A stretch of 64,000 nt of DNA. Origin: Azospirillaceae bacterium (GTDB taxonomy: Bacteria > Pseudomonadota > Alphaproteobacteria > Azospirillales > Azospirillaceae). The translations under genes and the position numbers were made by a program. Each line of letters starts with the position of its first letter. Position 1 is the first letter of the stretch. The notes under the pieces were generated by a model, which did not search any database, had not been told where the DNA came from, and saw nothing but the letters and a program-made list of their open reading frames with translations. The stretch lies in the NCBI GenBank assembly GCA_028283825.1, contig JAPWJW010000001.1, positions 1,612,001 to 1,676,000 of the forward strand, read 5' to 3'. This document shows positions 1 to 8,923 of this stretch, in pieces.

Positions 1-352
1 CCTCATACAGCCGCCGAGCGCCGTTGACGGTGTCGTGCACCACGCCCGCGCCGTCATCGAAGGTCCAGCCATGTTCCAGCATGCGCCAGTGGACGACGGA
101 CACGCCGATCATGGGCTCCAGCCCCTTCAGCGCCCGCATGATCAGGGTACGGTGGGCCCAGGGACAGGCCAGGCTGACGTACAGGTGATAGCGGCCGGGT
201 TCGGCCTGGAAGCCGCCCTCCCCGCTCGGGCCGGCGCTACCGTCGGCCGTTACCCAGTTGCGGAAGGCGCTGTCCTTGCGCACGAAGCGGCCACCGGTCG
301 ACTTGGTGTCGTACCAGGTGTCACGCCATTCGCCGTCGACCAGCAGTCCCAT
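1..352 (-). CDS. yqjG: Glutathionyl-hydroquinone reductase, 3' end outside window
   Basis: The minus-strand frame opens at an ATG at 352, preceded by a GGAGAGGGAC ribosome site, and runs open off the left edge, giving 117 codons. The protein begins MGLLVDGEWRDTWYDTK and carries SLACPWAHRTLIMRALKG near residues 55-72. This is the signature of the Xi-class glutathione transferases (ECM4/YqjG), where the Cys of CPWA is catalytic. The family reduces glutathionyl-hydroquinones to hydroquinones in the cytoplasm. Family members are usually about 310-330 residues, so roughly two thirds is missing here only because the window ends. The next gene, on the same strand, ends 118 bases upstream. Family assignment is from motif recognition and is firm; physiological substrate is unknown. 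Confidence 0.9.
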   Translation of the reverse strand, partial: MGLLVDGEWRDTWYDTKSTGGRFVRKDSAFRNWVTADGSAGPSGEGGFQAEPGRYHLYVSLACPWAHRTLIMRALKGLEPMIGVSVVHWRMLEHGWTFDDGAGVVHDTVNGARRLYE

Positions 353-470
353 GTCCCTCTCCAACGATCCAGCCGAGCAAAGGGCGCCGGCTGCTGGAGT
401 ACAGATAATCCCCGGCGGGGTTTCCGGACAGGCCGATAATCCTGCATGCACCGTTCAGGAATTGGGACGA

Positions 471-2126
471 TCAGGGCGGTGCTACTTCCACCCGATTGCG
501 GCCCTGGCGCTTGGCGACGTACAGCACCTCATCCGCCGCCACGTTCAGGGCCTGGGCATTCATGTCGGGTTTCAGTTCCGCCACGCCGACGCTGAACGTC
601 ACCTGGAACGTCTTCTCCCCCTGGCCGTAGCGGATGCCGGCGAACTGCTGGCGCAGGGTGTTCAGGCGTTCGGCCGCCGACTGCGCGTTGGTGCCGGGCA
701 GGATGACGGCGAATTCCTCACCCCCATACCGGCCGATGATGTCGCTGCGGCGCAGGCGCTGCATCAGCAGGCGGGCCAGGCCCTTGATCACCCGGTCGCC
801 CATGGCGTGGCCGTGGGTGTCGTTGACCGACTTGAAATGGTCGATGTCGATCATGGCCATGGTCAGCGGCGCGCCGGTGCGGCGGCTGCGCGCCACCTCC
901 GCCGCCAGGCTGTCCTTGATCATGCCGTGGTTGAAGGCGCCGGTCAGGCTGTCGCGCACCATCAGGCCGCGCAGCAGGCGGGATCGGCTGGCGCGCGCCC
1001 GCACCGTCTCCACCAGCTCATTCACGTCCACCGGCTTGGTCAGCAGGGCGTCGACACCGTTGCGCACGGCCGATCGCGCCGTCTCCTCCGTATCGTCGGC
1101 CGTCAGGAAGACGATGGGCAGGGTCAGCAGATCCTCATGCTGGCGCAGCACGGCGGCCAGTTCAAAGCCGCTGCAATCGGGCATGACCAAATCGCTGACG
1201 ATGATGTCCGGGTCGTGGGCCTGGATGGCGGCCACCGCCTCCAGCGGGCTGGTGACCAGCTTGGCGTCGAAGCCGCCCATCTGCAGGATGGCCTCGTAAT
1301 GGGCGCCGGCCGCCGCGTCGTCGTCGACGATCAGCACGGTCATAGGCTGGGGCCGCTGCCGGCTGGTCAGCACGTCCAGGCGGTCGACCAGCAGGCCGAT
1401 ATCGGCGGGCTTCACCAGATAGGCGTCACTGCCGCCACGCACGGCGGCCAGCCGCGCCTCGAAATCATCGCGGGCCGACAGGAACACGGTGGGGATGGGT
1501 TTGACGTCCGACCGTTCCGCGTCCATGACGCGCAGCCGGCTCATCACCGCCGGCCCGCCCAGCAGCGACGACGGCGTCATGACGTCGACGATGGCGGCGT
1601 CCGGCCGCCGTTCCTGGATGGCGCGGTAGAACGCATCGACATCGCCAAAGGCGACGGCGCGATAGCCATAGGCCGACAACAGCGCCGCCAGTTCCGCCGC
1701 CTGGTCGGGATCATCCTCCAGGTGATAAACCAGGTACTGGCGTTCATCGCCGCCACCGTCGGCCCGGGGCAGCGACGGCGCGTCGTTCATAACCGCGCCC
1801 GTCGCGGCGCGGCGCAGATCATCGATGATGGAGGGCAGCAGGGCCGCCAGGTCGGCGCTGGCCGTCTGGCTGCGGGTCAGGATTTCGATGCGCCGCGACA
1901 CCTCGGTCACAGCCGGCAGGCCGAAGGTGGCGCCGGAACCGACCAGGGAATGGGCCAGCCGCGACAACTGCTCGCGCGCCGCGGCGTCGGTTGCCACCTG
2001 GCGGGCGGCGGTTGCGATCTCATCGATACGGGTCGGCAGCTGGCTCAGGAACCCATTCTTTATTTCCTGCAAGCGTTGCTGGATCGTGGCTTGAACAGTG
2101 GCAGAACCGCCTATGTTATTGGTCAT
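471..2126 (-). CDS. HPt-REC-REC-GGDEF diguanylate cyclase
   Basis: A 551-residue cytoplasmic signalling protein, PleD-like in layout. Residues about 15-115 look like an HPt domain with the phospho-His in LAHSLVGSGATFG (about His59). Two receiver domains follow: the first has LEDDPDQ, VDVMTP and LVKP, the second VLIVDDD, SDLVMPD and LTKP, so both keep the acidic pocket, Asp acceptor and Lys. The C-terminal GGDEF domain has an intact GGEEF and an upstream RRSD I-site five residues away, so active c-di-GMP synthesis with product inhibition is expected. The longest frame starts at a TTG at 2159. I chose the ATG at 2126 because GGGAG lies just upstream. It is divergent from manC and the exopolysaccharide locus, which suggests but does not prove that it feeds that locus. 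Confidence 0.9.
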   Translation of the reverse strand: MTNNIGGSATVQATIQQRLQEIKNGFLSQLPTRIDEIATAARQVATDAAAREQLSRLAHSLVGSGATFGLPAVTEVSRRIEILTRSQTASADLAALLPSIIDDLRRAATGAVMNDAPSLPRADGGGDERQYLVYHLEDDPDQAAELAALLSAYGYRAVAFGDVDAFYRAIQERRPDAAIVDVMTPSSLLGGPAVMSRLRVMDAERSDVKPIPTVFLSARDDFEARLAAVRGGSDAYLVKPADIGLLVDRLDVLTSRQRPQPMTVLIVDDDAAAGAHYEAILQMGGFDAKLVTSPLEAVAAIQAHDPDIIVSDLVMPDCSGFELAAVLRQHEDLLTLPIVFLTADDTEETARSAVRNGVDALLTKPVDVNELVETVRARASRSRLLRGLMVRDSLTGAFNHGMIKDSLAAEVARSRRTGAPLTMAMIDIDHFKSVNDTHGHAMGDRVIKGLARLLMQRLRRSDIIGRYGGEEFAVILPGTNAQSAAERLNTLRQQFAGIRYGQGEKTFQVTFSVGVAELKPDMNAQALNVAADEVLYVAKRQGRNRVEVAPP

Positions 2127-2337
2127 TCCCAACTCCCGTTTCCGCGGCTCAATAATCAAGGTCGTTCAAGCCGTTGGAAAATATGACCTTCAGAATAGAT
2201 CACATTTGTGGACCATTTTGACTAGAACGCGGAACGCATGCAACTGTGTGCGACAGCCCCCGGGATTAATGGAAGAATAGAGTCCACACCGGAAAGTTGT
2301 CGTGCCAATCAGGATGAACAGTTCGGTGGGGGCTGTC

Positions 2338-3762
2338 ATGGACAAAGCACAGATACTACCTCTGATCCTATCCGGTGGGTCGGGCACGCGCCTGTGGCCA
2401 CTGTCGCGGGAGTTGTACCCGAAGCAATTCTTGCCGCTGACGGGTGAAACCTCGCTGCTGCAACAGACGATGCAACGCTGTCATGGCGCGGGCCTGGGGC
2501 CCGCCATGATCATCTCCAGCCATGAGCACCGGTTCGTGGTGGCGGAACAGGCACGCAACCTGGACCTGTCGCTGGAGGCGCTGTATCTGGAGCCGATCGC
2601 CCGCAACACGGCCCCGGCCATCGCCGCCGCCGCCGTTGTCGCCACGGCCAAGCAGCCGGACCGCCTGATGCTGGTGTTGCCGGCAGACCATTCCATCGTG
2701 GATGAGGCCGCCTGGCGCGCCGCCTTGGACAAGGCCATTCCGGCCGCCGTCGCCGGCGCCTTCGTCACCTTCGGCATCGAGGCGACGCGGGCGGAGACTG
2801 GCTACGGCTACATCCGCAAGGGCGACGACCTGGCCGGCAGCGACGGCGTGTTCCAGGTGGCGGAGTTCGTGGAGAAGCCGAACAAGGACACGGCGGAAGG
2901 CTACGTCGCCGGCGGCCGGCACCTGTGGAACAGCGGCATGTTCCTGTTCCGCGCCGACCGCCTGCTGGAGGAACTGGGCCAGTTCGAGCCGGCGCTGGTG
3001 ACCGCCGTGCGTGAGGCCGTGGACCGCCGCAGCGGCGACCTGGATTTCCAGCGCCTGGATGCCGACGCCTTCGCCAAGGCGCCCTCGGTCTCCATCGACG
3101 ACGCCCTGTTCGCCCGCACCAGCCACGCGGCCGTCGTGCCGTGCGCCATCGGGTGGAGCGACGTCGGATCGTGGAAGTCGCTGCTGGAGGTCCTGCCGGT
3201 GGATGAGCAGGGCAATTTCCAGCGCGGTGACGTGGTGCTGCAGGACACCACCGGCAGCTACGTGCGCACCGACGGCATCCTGACCACCGTTCTGGGCATG
3301 GACAACGTCATCGTCGTGACGACGCCGGACGCCGTGCTGGTGGCCAACAAGGACCGCATGGAAGGCCTGAAGGGCATTGTCGCCACCCTGAAGAAGGCGA
3401 ACCGGCGCGAGGCCGTGGCCCGGCCGCGCGTCTATCGCCCCTGGGGGTATTACCAGACCCTGCACGAGGGGGAGCGTTTCCAGGTCAAGCGCCTGACGGT
3501 GAAGCCGGGGCACAAGCTGTCGCTGCAGAAGCACTTCCACCGGTCGGAGCATTGGGTGGTGGTGAACGGCACCGCGACCGTCACCCGCGACAATGAAACC
3601 ATCATCGTGCGCGAGAACGAATCCATCCACCTGCCGCTGGGCTGTACCCACCGGCTGGAGAATGTGGGCAAGATCCCGCTGAACCTGATCGAGGTGCAGT
3701 CGGGCGCCTACCTGGGCGAGGATGACATCGTGCGCCTGGAAGACAGTTACGGCCGCATCTGA
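2338..3762 (+). CDS. manC: Mannose-1-phosphate guanylyltransferase / mannose-6-phosphate isomerase
   Basis: A 474-residue bifunctional enzyme supplying GDP-mannose from mannose-1-phosphate and GTP; the second domain can interconvert fructose-6-P and mannose-6-P. The N-terminal nucleotidyltransferase has LILSGGSGTRLWPLSREL (the nucleotide-binding loop), LPADH and FVEKPN. The C-terminal type II isomerase cupin begins at RPWGYYQTL and has the metal site KHFHRSEHW. Length is normal for the ManC/AlgA/CpsB family. Alternative starts lie at 2302 (GTG) and 2317; I chose the ATG at 2338 because GGTGGGGG is well placed before it and the protein then begins MDKAQILPLIL. Its 3' end overlaps the convergent glycosidase gene by 16 bases. 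Its position beside a polysaccharide synthase operon suggests GDP-mannose is the sugar donor there (inference). Confidence 0.93.
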   Translation: MDKAQILPLILSGGSGTRLWPLSRELYPKQFLPLTGETSLLQQTMQRCHGAGLGPAMIISSHEHRFVVAEQARNLDLSLEALYLEPIARNTAPAIAAAAVVATAKQPDRLMLVLPADHSIVDEAAWRAALDKAIPAAVAGAFVTFGIEATRAETGYGYIRKGDDLAGSDGVFQVAEFVEKPNKDTAEGYVAGGRHLWNSGMFLFRADRLLEELGQFEPALVTAVREAVDRRSGDLDFQRLDADAFAKAPSVSIDDALFARTSHAAVVPCAIGWSDVGSWKSLLEVLPVDEQGNFQRGDVVLQDTTGSYVRTDGILTTVLGMDNVIVVTTPDAVLVANKDRMEGLKGIVATLKKANRREAVARPRVYRPWGYYQTLHEGERFQVKRLTVKPGHKLSLQKHFHRSEHWVVVNGTATVTRDNETIIVRENESIHLPLGCTHRLENVGKIPLNLIEVQSGAYLGEDDIVRLEDSYGRI

Positions 3763-4787
3763 CCACCCGAGCGGTTGGATACAACGCCATGCTGAAACCA
3801 CAGGAAGGCGACGCCTTCGGCGGTCTTGTTCTGGATGGTGAAGTCCGTGTCCCGGGCGCCGCCGGCGTCCGGGTCGCTGATCCAGCGCCACAGCAGCACG
3901 TTGCCGATGCCCACACGTCCCAGGGACTGGGCCCACAGCGCCAGGACCCGCGCCTGCAGCACGGGGTCGGGCGTGGCCGCGCGTTCCTCCGCACTTTCCC
4001 AGGGACGGGCCTGGGCGCCCTCGGCGGAGCGCAGGCCCAGTTCGGCCACCAGGCCGGGCTTGCCCGTGGCCTTGAAGGCGGCGGCCAGGGCCTGCGCCTC
4101 CGCATCGATGGGCTTGGCCAGGTCCGCCGCGGCGGCCGACGGCCCCAGGGGCGGATAGACGCTGACGCCCGCCATGTCCAGCCTGCCCCAGAACGGCACC
4201 TTGGCCATTTCCTCCCGCCCGTGGGCGACATAGGTCAGGGGGCCATGGTAGCGGGCACGGATGTCGGTGATCACCACCTGCCATTCGGGGCGCTGGCTGG
4301 TGCCCTCCAGCTCCGTCCCGATGGCCAGCATCTCCACCTTTTCCTCATCCGCCAGGGTCGCCAGCGTGGTCAGCAGCGCGCGGTAGCGGCCGAACCAGGC
4401 CGTCCAGTCGGCGTCGTTGCCCATGCGCACCTGGCCGGCCCAATGCTCCGGTATCCAGATGTGGGGCTTCAGCAGCACCTTCAGCCCGGCGGCGTGGGCC
4501 TGGCGGATGCCGGCGCGCAGGCGGTCCAGCGGGACGGCGCTGCCCATCACCAGGTCGGGGCTGGCCGGAGTCGGCTGCCACAGGAAGGGGATCAGCGCCA
4601 CGGTGTCGGCGCCCAGGGCCCGCACATGGGCGAAAGAGGCGGCCGCCCCTACGCTTCCGTACAGGGCCTTGCCGTCCTCAACAAAGTTAACGCCTTGCAA
4701 ACCATTGGCCGCATAGCTTGTTCCCGAGGCGGCTTGCAAAAGCATGGCGAACACAACCATTCGTAAAATGCGTCCCACCCGTCCCAT
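3747..4787 (-). CDS. Secreted GH113-like glycoside hydrolase (beta-mannanase-like)
   Basis: A 346-residue protein with an N-terminal signal sequence (hydrophobic run MVVFAMLLQAASGTSYA, cleavage likely after AYA-type residues near 27), then a TIM-barrel. Visible family features are GVNFVED at the start of the barrel, LLKPHIWIPEHWAG, DWTAWFGRYRALL, the likely acid/base Glu in IGTELEG, and the likely nucleophile Glu in GLVAELGLR. These match GH113-type enzymes, whose known members are endo-beta-1,4-mannanases. The ATG at 4787 follows GGCGGGTGG. The gene lies head-to-head with the BcsB-like gene, with only about 31 bases between starts. By analogy with BcsZ in cellulose loci it could trim the exported polymer in the periplasm. 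Substrate is inferred, not seen. Confidence 0.78.
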   Translation of the reverse strand: MGRVGRILRMVVFAMLLQAASGTSYAANGLQGVNFVEDGKALYGSVGAAASFAHVRALGADTVALIPFLWQPTPASPDLVMGSAVPLDRLRAGIRQAHAAGLKVLLKPHIWIPEHWAGQVRMGNDADWTAWFGRYRALLTTLATLADEEKVEMLAIGTELEGTSQRPEWQVVITDIRARYHGPLTYVAHGREEMAKVPFWGRLDMAGVSVYPPLGPSAAAADLAKPIDAEAQALAAAFKATGKPGLVAELGLRSAEGAQARPWESAEERAATPDPVLQARVLALWAQSLGRVGIGNVLLWRWISDPDAGGARDTDFTIQNKTAEGVAFLWFQHGVVSNRSGGQMRP

Positions 4788-4818
4788 TCAACCACCCGCC
4801 TTCAACCGGAAACGTCCC

Positions 4819-7005
4819 ATGCAGATGATACCCCATGTCCGCTCCGCGGTGATGCTCGGCGCCATGCTGCTGGCGCAAACGGCCCTGACGCCGGCCTGGG
4901 CGCAAGCCCCCGCCGCGCAGAGCGCCCCCGCCACCGGCAATGTGCTGTCCGACCTGCGTGGCGACGCCACGGGTTGGCAGGTGCGCCGCACCATCACCCT
5001 GGCCGACCTGGGCTTCCCCCAGGGTATCAGCTTTGAAGGGCTGTCGGGGGCGCGGGAGATCTTCTTCCCCGTGCCGGAATGGGTGACCATCACCGACGCC
5101 AAGATCGACGCGCAGGTGGACTACGCCGTGTCCGGCGACATCCATGCCGACGCGCGCCTCAGCGTCGACGGCCGGCCGCGCTGGAACGCGCGGCTGAGCG
5201 ACACGGCGGTGAAAAGCGCCAGCCTGCCCGTGACCCGCGCCGACGTCCGCGACGGTTATGTGCGCCTGAAGCTGGATTACGCCGGCGTCGTCACCGACAA
5301 CCGCTGCATGGACCAGCGCCAGCTGGGCGGCAGCTTCACGCTGCAGCCGGAGACCCGGCTGTCCTACACCATCGATCCCCGTGGCATCGACAGCGTGCGC
5401 GCCGCCTGGGCCGCCCTGCCGGCCACGGTGCGCATCTCCGTCAGCGCCGGTCCCCTGACCCCGGCGCAGTATGAGGCCGCATTGGTCCTGGCCGTGGGCC
5501 TGACCCGCGCCGGCCACACGGTGGAAGTGGCCCGCCTGCCCGGCACGGGTGCTGAGTTGGCCGCCGGTTCCCTGGCGCAGCGCGTCGCCACCGCCGCCCA
5601 TCAGGACGGCACCCTGGGTGCGGCCCTGGTCGCCGGCAACCTGGCGCGCGACGACCGTGCACCGGCCACCCCCGCCCGCGTCGGCGACATCGTCATCGCC
5701 CCGGCCGATGAGATCGCCAAGCTGAAGGCCGCCGCCGGGGAAACCCTGGCCGCCCTGGACAAGTCCGGCAAGCTGGCCCCCGGCTTCCTGGCGCTGGCGG
5801 GTGAGGCCGGCGGCGCGCAGCTGCTGAACGCCGGCGATCACAAGACCCTGGCCCTGACCGGCGCCGACGCCGCCACCACCGCCCGCCTGCTGGTGGCCGA
5901 CTGGCGCGCCCTGGCCGGCGGCCCGTCCATCGCCGCGGCCGCCGCCAGCCACGATTTGCCCCCCGTCCCGACCGGTGAGGCCATCGGTTTCGACCGCCTG
6001 GGCCTGGGCGACGGCCTGCGTGAGGTGGTCGACCAGGGCGAATGGGATGTGCGTTTCGATTACGACACCGTGCCCGCCGGCCGCCGGCCGAACGCCCTGG
6101 TGCTGGACCTGGCGCCCGGCCAGCCCATGCTGGACAAGCCACAGCTGGTCCACATCTTCGTCAACAACCTGCTGCTGCGCAGCCAGCGGCTGGAGAATGA
6201 CGGCAAGCTGCAACAGCTGACCGTGCCCCTGCCCACCGGCCTGGTGGGGCGCAACAACAGCGTCCGCGTCCTGCTTCAGCGCAGCAATGAGGGCGGCGAC
6301 TGCCACGCCCTGCCCCTGCCCGGCCCGGCCCAGTTGCTGCCCACCAGCCGCGTCCGGCTGGAGGCGGCGGAAGCCAAAGCCCATGACTTCTATGAGCTGA
6401 TGCCGCTGTACGCCAATGGCGCCGCCGTGGTGGCCGGCAAGTCCGACATGGACCATCCGGAGGCCAGCCTGCCGCTGGCGGTCCAGCTGGTGTCCGACCT
6501 GGTGCCCAGCGTCGATCACCTGACCCTGGCCGTGGCGGACAAGCCCTATGCCCCCGACCGGCCGTTCGTGGCCCTGCCCGGCGCCACGGTGGACGGCATC
6601 AGCCTGCCCGTCCGCCTGGACAAGGGCCGGGTGCAGGTGCAGGACCGCAAGGGCAACACCCTGTTGGACGTCACCGGCCTGCCGGCCATGACCATCACCC
6701 AGCTGGCCCAGGCCAAGGGCCAGTCGGGCGTGGCGGTGGCGGAGTTGGCGGGCGGCGCGCCGCTGACCCGCAAGCTGGTGCTGGACCACGGCAACGTGGC
6801 CTTCACCGACAACACCGGCCATCTGGTCAGCCTGAACACCGACCGCGACACGGCCGTCGCCATCGTCTACCCCGACGCCGGCGGCTGGCGCGACTATGCG
6901 GAGCGTTTCCGCCTGGTGCTGATCGGCGGCGCCTGGATCGCCCTCACCCTGGTTGCCGTCGGCGCCTTCCGCCGCTGGCTGCGGAACCGCAACCCCGAAG
7001 CGTGA
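4819..7005 (+). CDS. BcsB-like periplasmic polysaccharide synthase subunit
   Basis: A 728-residue envelope protein with signal sequence (MLGAMLLAQTALTPAWAQ), a long periplasmic part, and one C-terminal membrane helix (LVLIGGAWIALTLVAVGAF) followed by RRWLRNRN. The periplasmic part has the BcsB pattern: an early LADLGFPQGISFEGLSG and EIFFPVP, an ARLSVDGRPRWNARL strand, DNRCMDQ, and a second module with LVHIFVNNLLLRSQRL. In cellulose synthase BcsB anchors to BcsA and guides the glucan across the periplasm. The frame is open from 4744, but I chose the ATG at 4819 because it gives a clean signal peptide. The 43-base gap to the GT2 synthase gene fits an operon. BcsB family membership is good; that the polymer is cellulose is not supported. 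Confidence 0.82.
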   Translation: MQMIPHVRSAVMLGAMLLAQTALTPAWAQAPAAQSAPATGNVLSDLRGDATGWQVRRTITLADLGFPQGISFEGLSGAREIFFPVPEWVTITDAKIDAQVDYAVSGDIHADARLSVDGRPRWNARLSDTAVKSASLPVTRADVRDGYVRLKLDYAGVVTDNRCMDQRQLGGSFTLQPETRLSYTIDPRGIDSVRAAWAALPATVRISVSAGPLTPAQYEAALVLAVGLTRAGHTVEVARLPGTGAELAAGSLAQRVATAAHQDGTLGAALVAGNLARDDRAPATPARVGDIVIAPADEIAKLKAAAGETLAALDKSGKLAPGFLALAGEAGGAQLLNAGDHKTLALTGADAATTARLLVADWRALAGGPSIAAAAASHDLPPVPTGEAIGFDRLGLGDGLREVVDQGEWDVRFDYDTVPAGRRPNALVLDLAPGQPMLDKPQLVHIFVNNLLLRSQRLENDGKLQQLTVPLPTGLVGRNNSVRVLLQRSNEGGDCHALPLPGPAQLLPTSRVRLEAAEAKAHDFYELMPLYANGAAVVAGKSDMDHPEASLPLAVQLVSDLVPSVDHLTLAVADKPYAPDRPFVALPGATVDGISLPVRLDKGRVQVQDRKGNTLLDVTGLPAMTITQLAQAKGQSGVAVAELAGGAPLTRKLVLDHGNVAFTDNTGHLVSLNTDRDTAVAIVYPDAGGWRDYAERFRLVLIGGAWIALTLVAVGAFRRWLRNRNPEA

Positions 7006-7048
7006 TCGCCCGAAGCGTGACCGGCCGTAAACCAGGGGAGCACCCGCG

Positions 7049-8923
7049 GTGCTGAGCCATACCCAACCCATCGGCGAACTGTTGATCGCCAAGGGCCTGC
7101 TGACCGTCGAGCAGCTGGAAAAGGCGTTGACCATCCAGAAGTCATGGCATGTCCGCTTCGGCGACATCCTGCTGGCCCTGGGTTATGTGAAGCCGCGTGA
7201 CCTGTACCGCACGCTGGCCGAACGCTTCACCCTGCCCTTCGTCGACCTGATGACCGACCACCCCGAGGATGGGCTGGCGGTCGTCGAGGATGCGGCCACC
7301 TATGCCGACCTGCTGCTGCTGCCCTGGAAGCGGGAGGGCGGCACCATGGTGGTGGCGACCGCCGATCCCGGCCCGCGCACGCTGCAGTTCGCGCGCCAGC
7401 GCTATGGTACCAACGTGCGCATGGTGGTGACGTCGAAGTTCGACATCCTGTGGACCCTGCAACGCATCTTCGAGAAGGAATACAGCCACAGCGCTGTGTA
7501 CGCCCTGGCGGAGATCGATCCCGAGAACTCCGCCAAGACGGTCATCACCCCGCAGCAGGGCGTGTTCTTCTACCTGATGTTCTCCGTCCTGCTGCTGGGC
7601 CTGGCGTTCGCGCCCATCTACACCCTGATCGCCCTGAACCTGGTCATGGGGCTGTTCTACCTGGGCAACTTCTTCCTGAAGCTGACCCTGGTGTGGTTCG
7701 GCAGCGACACGACCTTCGTGGAACGCAAGGTCACGGATGCCGAGGTGCGGGCCCTGAAGGATGAGGATCTGCCGATCTTCACCGTGCTGGTGCCCATGTA
7801 CAAGGAGCCGGAGGTGCTGCCCATCCTGGCGGCCGCCCTGCGGCGCCTGGACTATCCCCTGGCCAAGCTGGACATCAAGCTGGTGCTGGAGGCGGGCGAC
7901 CACGACACCATCAACGCCGCCAAGGGCCTGGGCCTGGAGGGCGTGTTCGAGATCATCCGCGTGCCGGCGTCCAAGCCGCAGACCAAGCCCAAGGCCTGCA
8001 ACTACGCCCTCAACTTCTCCCGCGGCGACTTCCTGGTGATCTTCGACGCCGAGGACCAGCCGGAACCCGACCAGCTGAAGAAGGTCATCGTCGCCTTTGA
8101 GAAGTCCGGCCCGAAGACCGCCTGCATCCAGTGCCGCCTGAACTACTTCAACGCCAGTGAGAACTGGCTGACGCGCATGTTCACGCTGGACTACTCGCTG
8201 TGGTTCGACTTCATGCTGCCGGGGCTGGAACGCCTGCGCATTCCCATCCCGCTGGGCGGCACCTCCAACCACTTCCGCATGGACGTGCTGCGGTCCTTGC
8301 GCGCGTGGGATCCGTTCAACGTGACGGAGGACGCGGATCTGGGCGTGCGCCTGACGCAGAAGGGCTATCGGGTGGGCGTGGTGAACTCCACCACGTTCGA
8401 GGAGGCCAACTGCAGCATCCCCAACTGGATCCGGCAGCGGTCGCGCTGGATCAAGGGCTACATGCAGACCTACCTGGTCCACATGCGCCACCCCCTGCGC
8501 CTGTACAAGTCCATCGGCCATGCCGGCTTCTGGGGCTTCCAGTTCTTCATCGGCGGCACCATGCTGTCCGGCATCCTGAATCCCATCTTCTGGGGTTTCT
8601 ACGCGCTGTGGCTGCTGATCGGCGGCGATTGGCTGGATCCGGTGTTCCCGCCCATCCTGCTGTACCTCAGCCTCATCAACCTGCTGCTGGGCAACGGCCT
8701 GTTCATCTACCTCAGCATCCTGGCGCCGGTTAAGCGCGGCTGGATGACCCTGGTGCCCTGGGGCCTGACCATCGTGGGATATTGGGCGCTGATGTCGGTC
8801 GCGGCCTACAAGGGCCTGTGGCAACTGATCCGCAACCCGTTCTATTGGGAAAAGACCCAGCACGGCCTGTCCAAGGTGGCGCAGCAGGAGGTGGCCAAGG
8901 CATTGGCCAGCGTGGGTAAATGA
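7049..8923 (+). CDS. GT2 polysaccharide synthase with N-terminal MshEN c-di-GMP-binding-type domain
   Basis: A 624-residue processive glycosyltransferase of the inner membrane. Residues 7-30 and 36-59 form two 24-residue MshEN motifs (PIGELLIAKG and RFGDILLALG as their cores), separated by the standard five residues. In the known MshE and NfrB proteins this domain binds c-di-GMP; here the first motif has Pro in place of the usual Arg. Two helices follow (about 175-220), then a GT2 domain with VLVPMYKE, IFDAEDQPEPDQ, TEDADLGVRL and QRSRW, all hallmarks of the BcsA/NfrB type, and four or more C-terminal helices. There is no C-terminal PilZ domain. GTG start at 7049 has GGGGAG eight bases upstream. 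The next gene overlaps its stop by four bases. Confidence 0.9.
   Translation: MLSHTQPIGELLIAKGLLTVEQLEKALTIQKSWHVRFGDILLALGYVKPRDLYRTLAERFTLPFVDLMTDHPEDGLAVVEDAATYADLLLLPWKREGGTMVVATADPGPRTLQFARQRYGTNVRMVVTSKFDILWTLQRIFEKEYSHSAVYALAEIDPENSAKTVITPQQGVFFYLMFSVLLLGLAFAPIYTLIALNLVMGLFYLGNFFLKLTLVWFGSDTTFVERKVTDAEVRALKDEDLPIFTVLVPMYKEPEVLPILAAALRRLDYPLAKLDIKLVLEAGDHDTINAAKGLGLEGVFEIIRVPASKPQTKPKACNYALNFSRGDFLVIFDAEDQPEPDQLKKVIVAFEKSGPKTACIQCRLNYFNASENWLTRMFTLDYSLWFDFMLPGLERLRIPIPLGGTSNHFRMDVLRSLRAWDPFNVTEDADLGVRLTQKGYRVGVVNSTTFEEANCSIPNWIRQRSRWIKGYMQTYLVHMRHPLRLYKSIGHAGFWGFQFFIGGTMLSGILNPIFWGFYALWLLIGGDWLDPVFPPILLYLSLINLLLGNGLFIYLSILAPVKRGWMTLVPWGLTIVGYWALMSVAAYKGLWQLIRNPFYWEKTQHGLSKVAQQEVAKALASVGK

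Noticed and set aside
258-2186. 642-residue plus-strand frame opposite the diguanylate cyclase gene
   Set aside because: Composition is Gln/His/Arg/Gly-rich, typical of antisense frames in GC-rich DNA, and the opposite strand has clear HPt, REC and GGDEF domains.
4687-7167. 826-residue minus-strand frame opposite the BcsB-like gene
   Set aside because: Low-complexity Gln/Gly/His protein with no domain; the plus-strand frame has a signal peptide and BcsB features.
4819-8923. Calling the synthase operon a cellulose operon
   Set aside because: There is no PilZ domain on the synthase, no BcsC-type TPR pore and no cellulase, and the neighbours point toward mannose chemistry.
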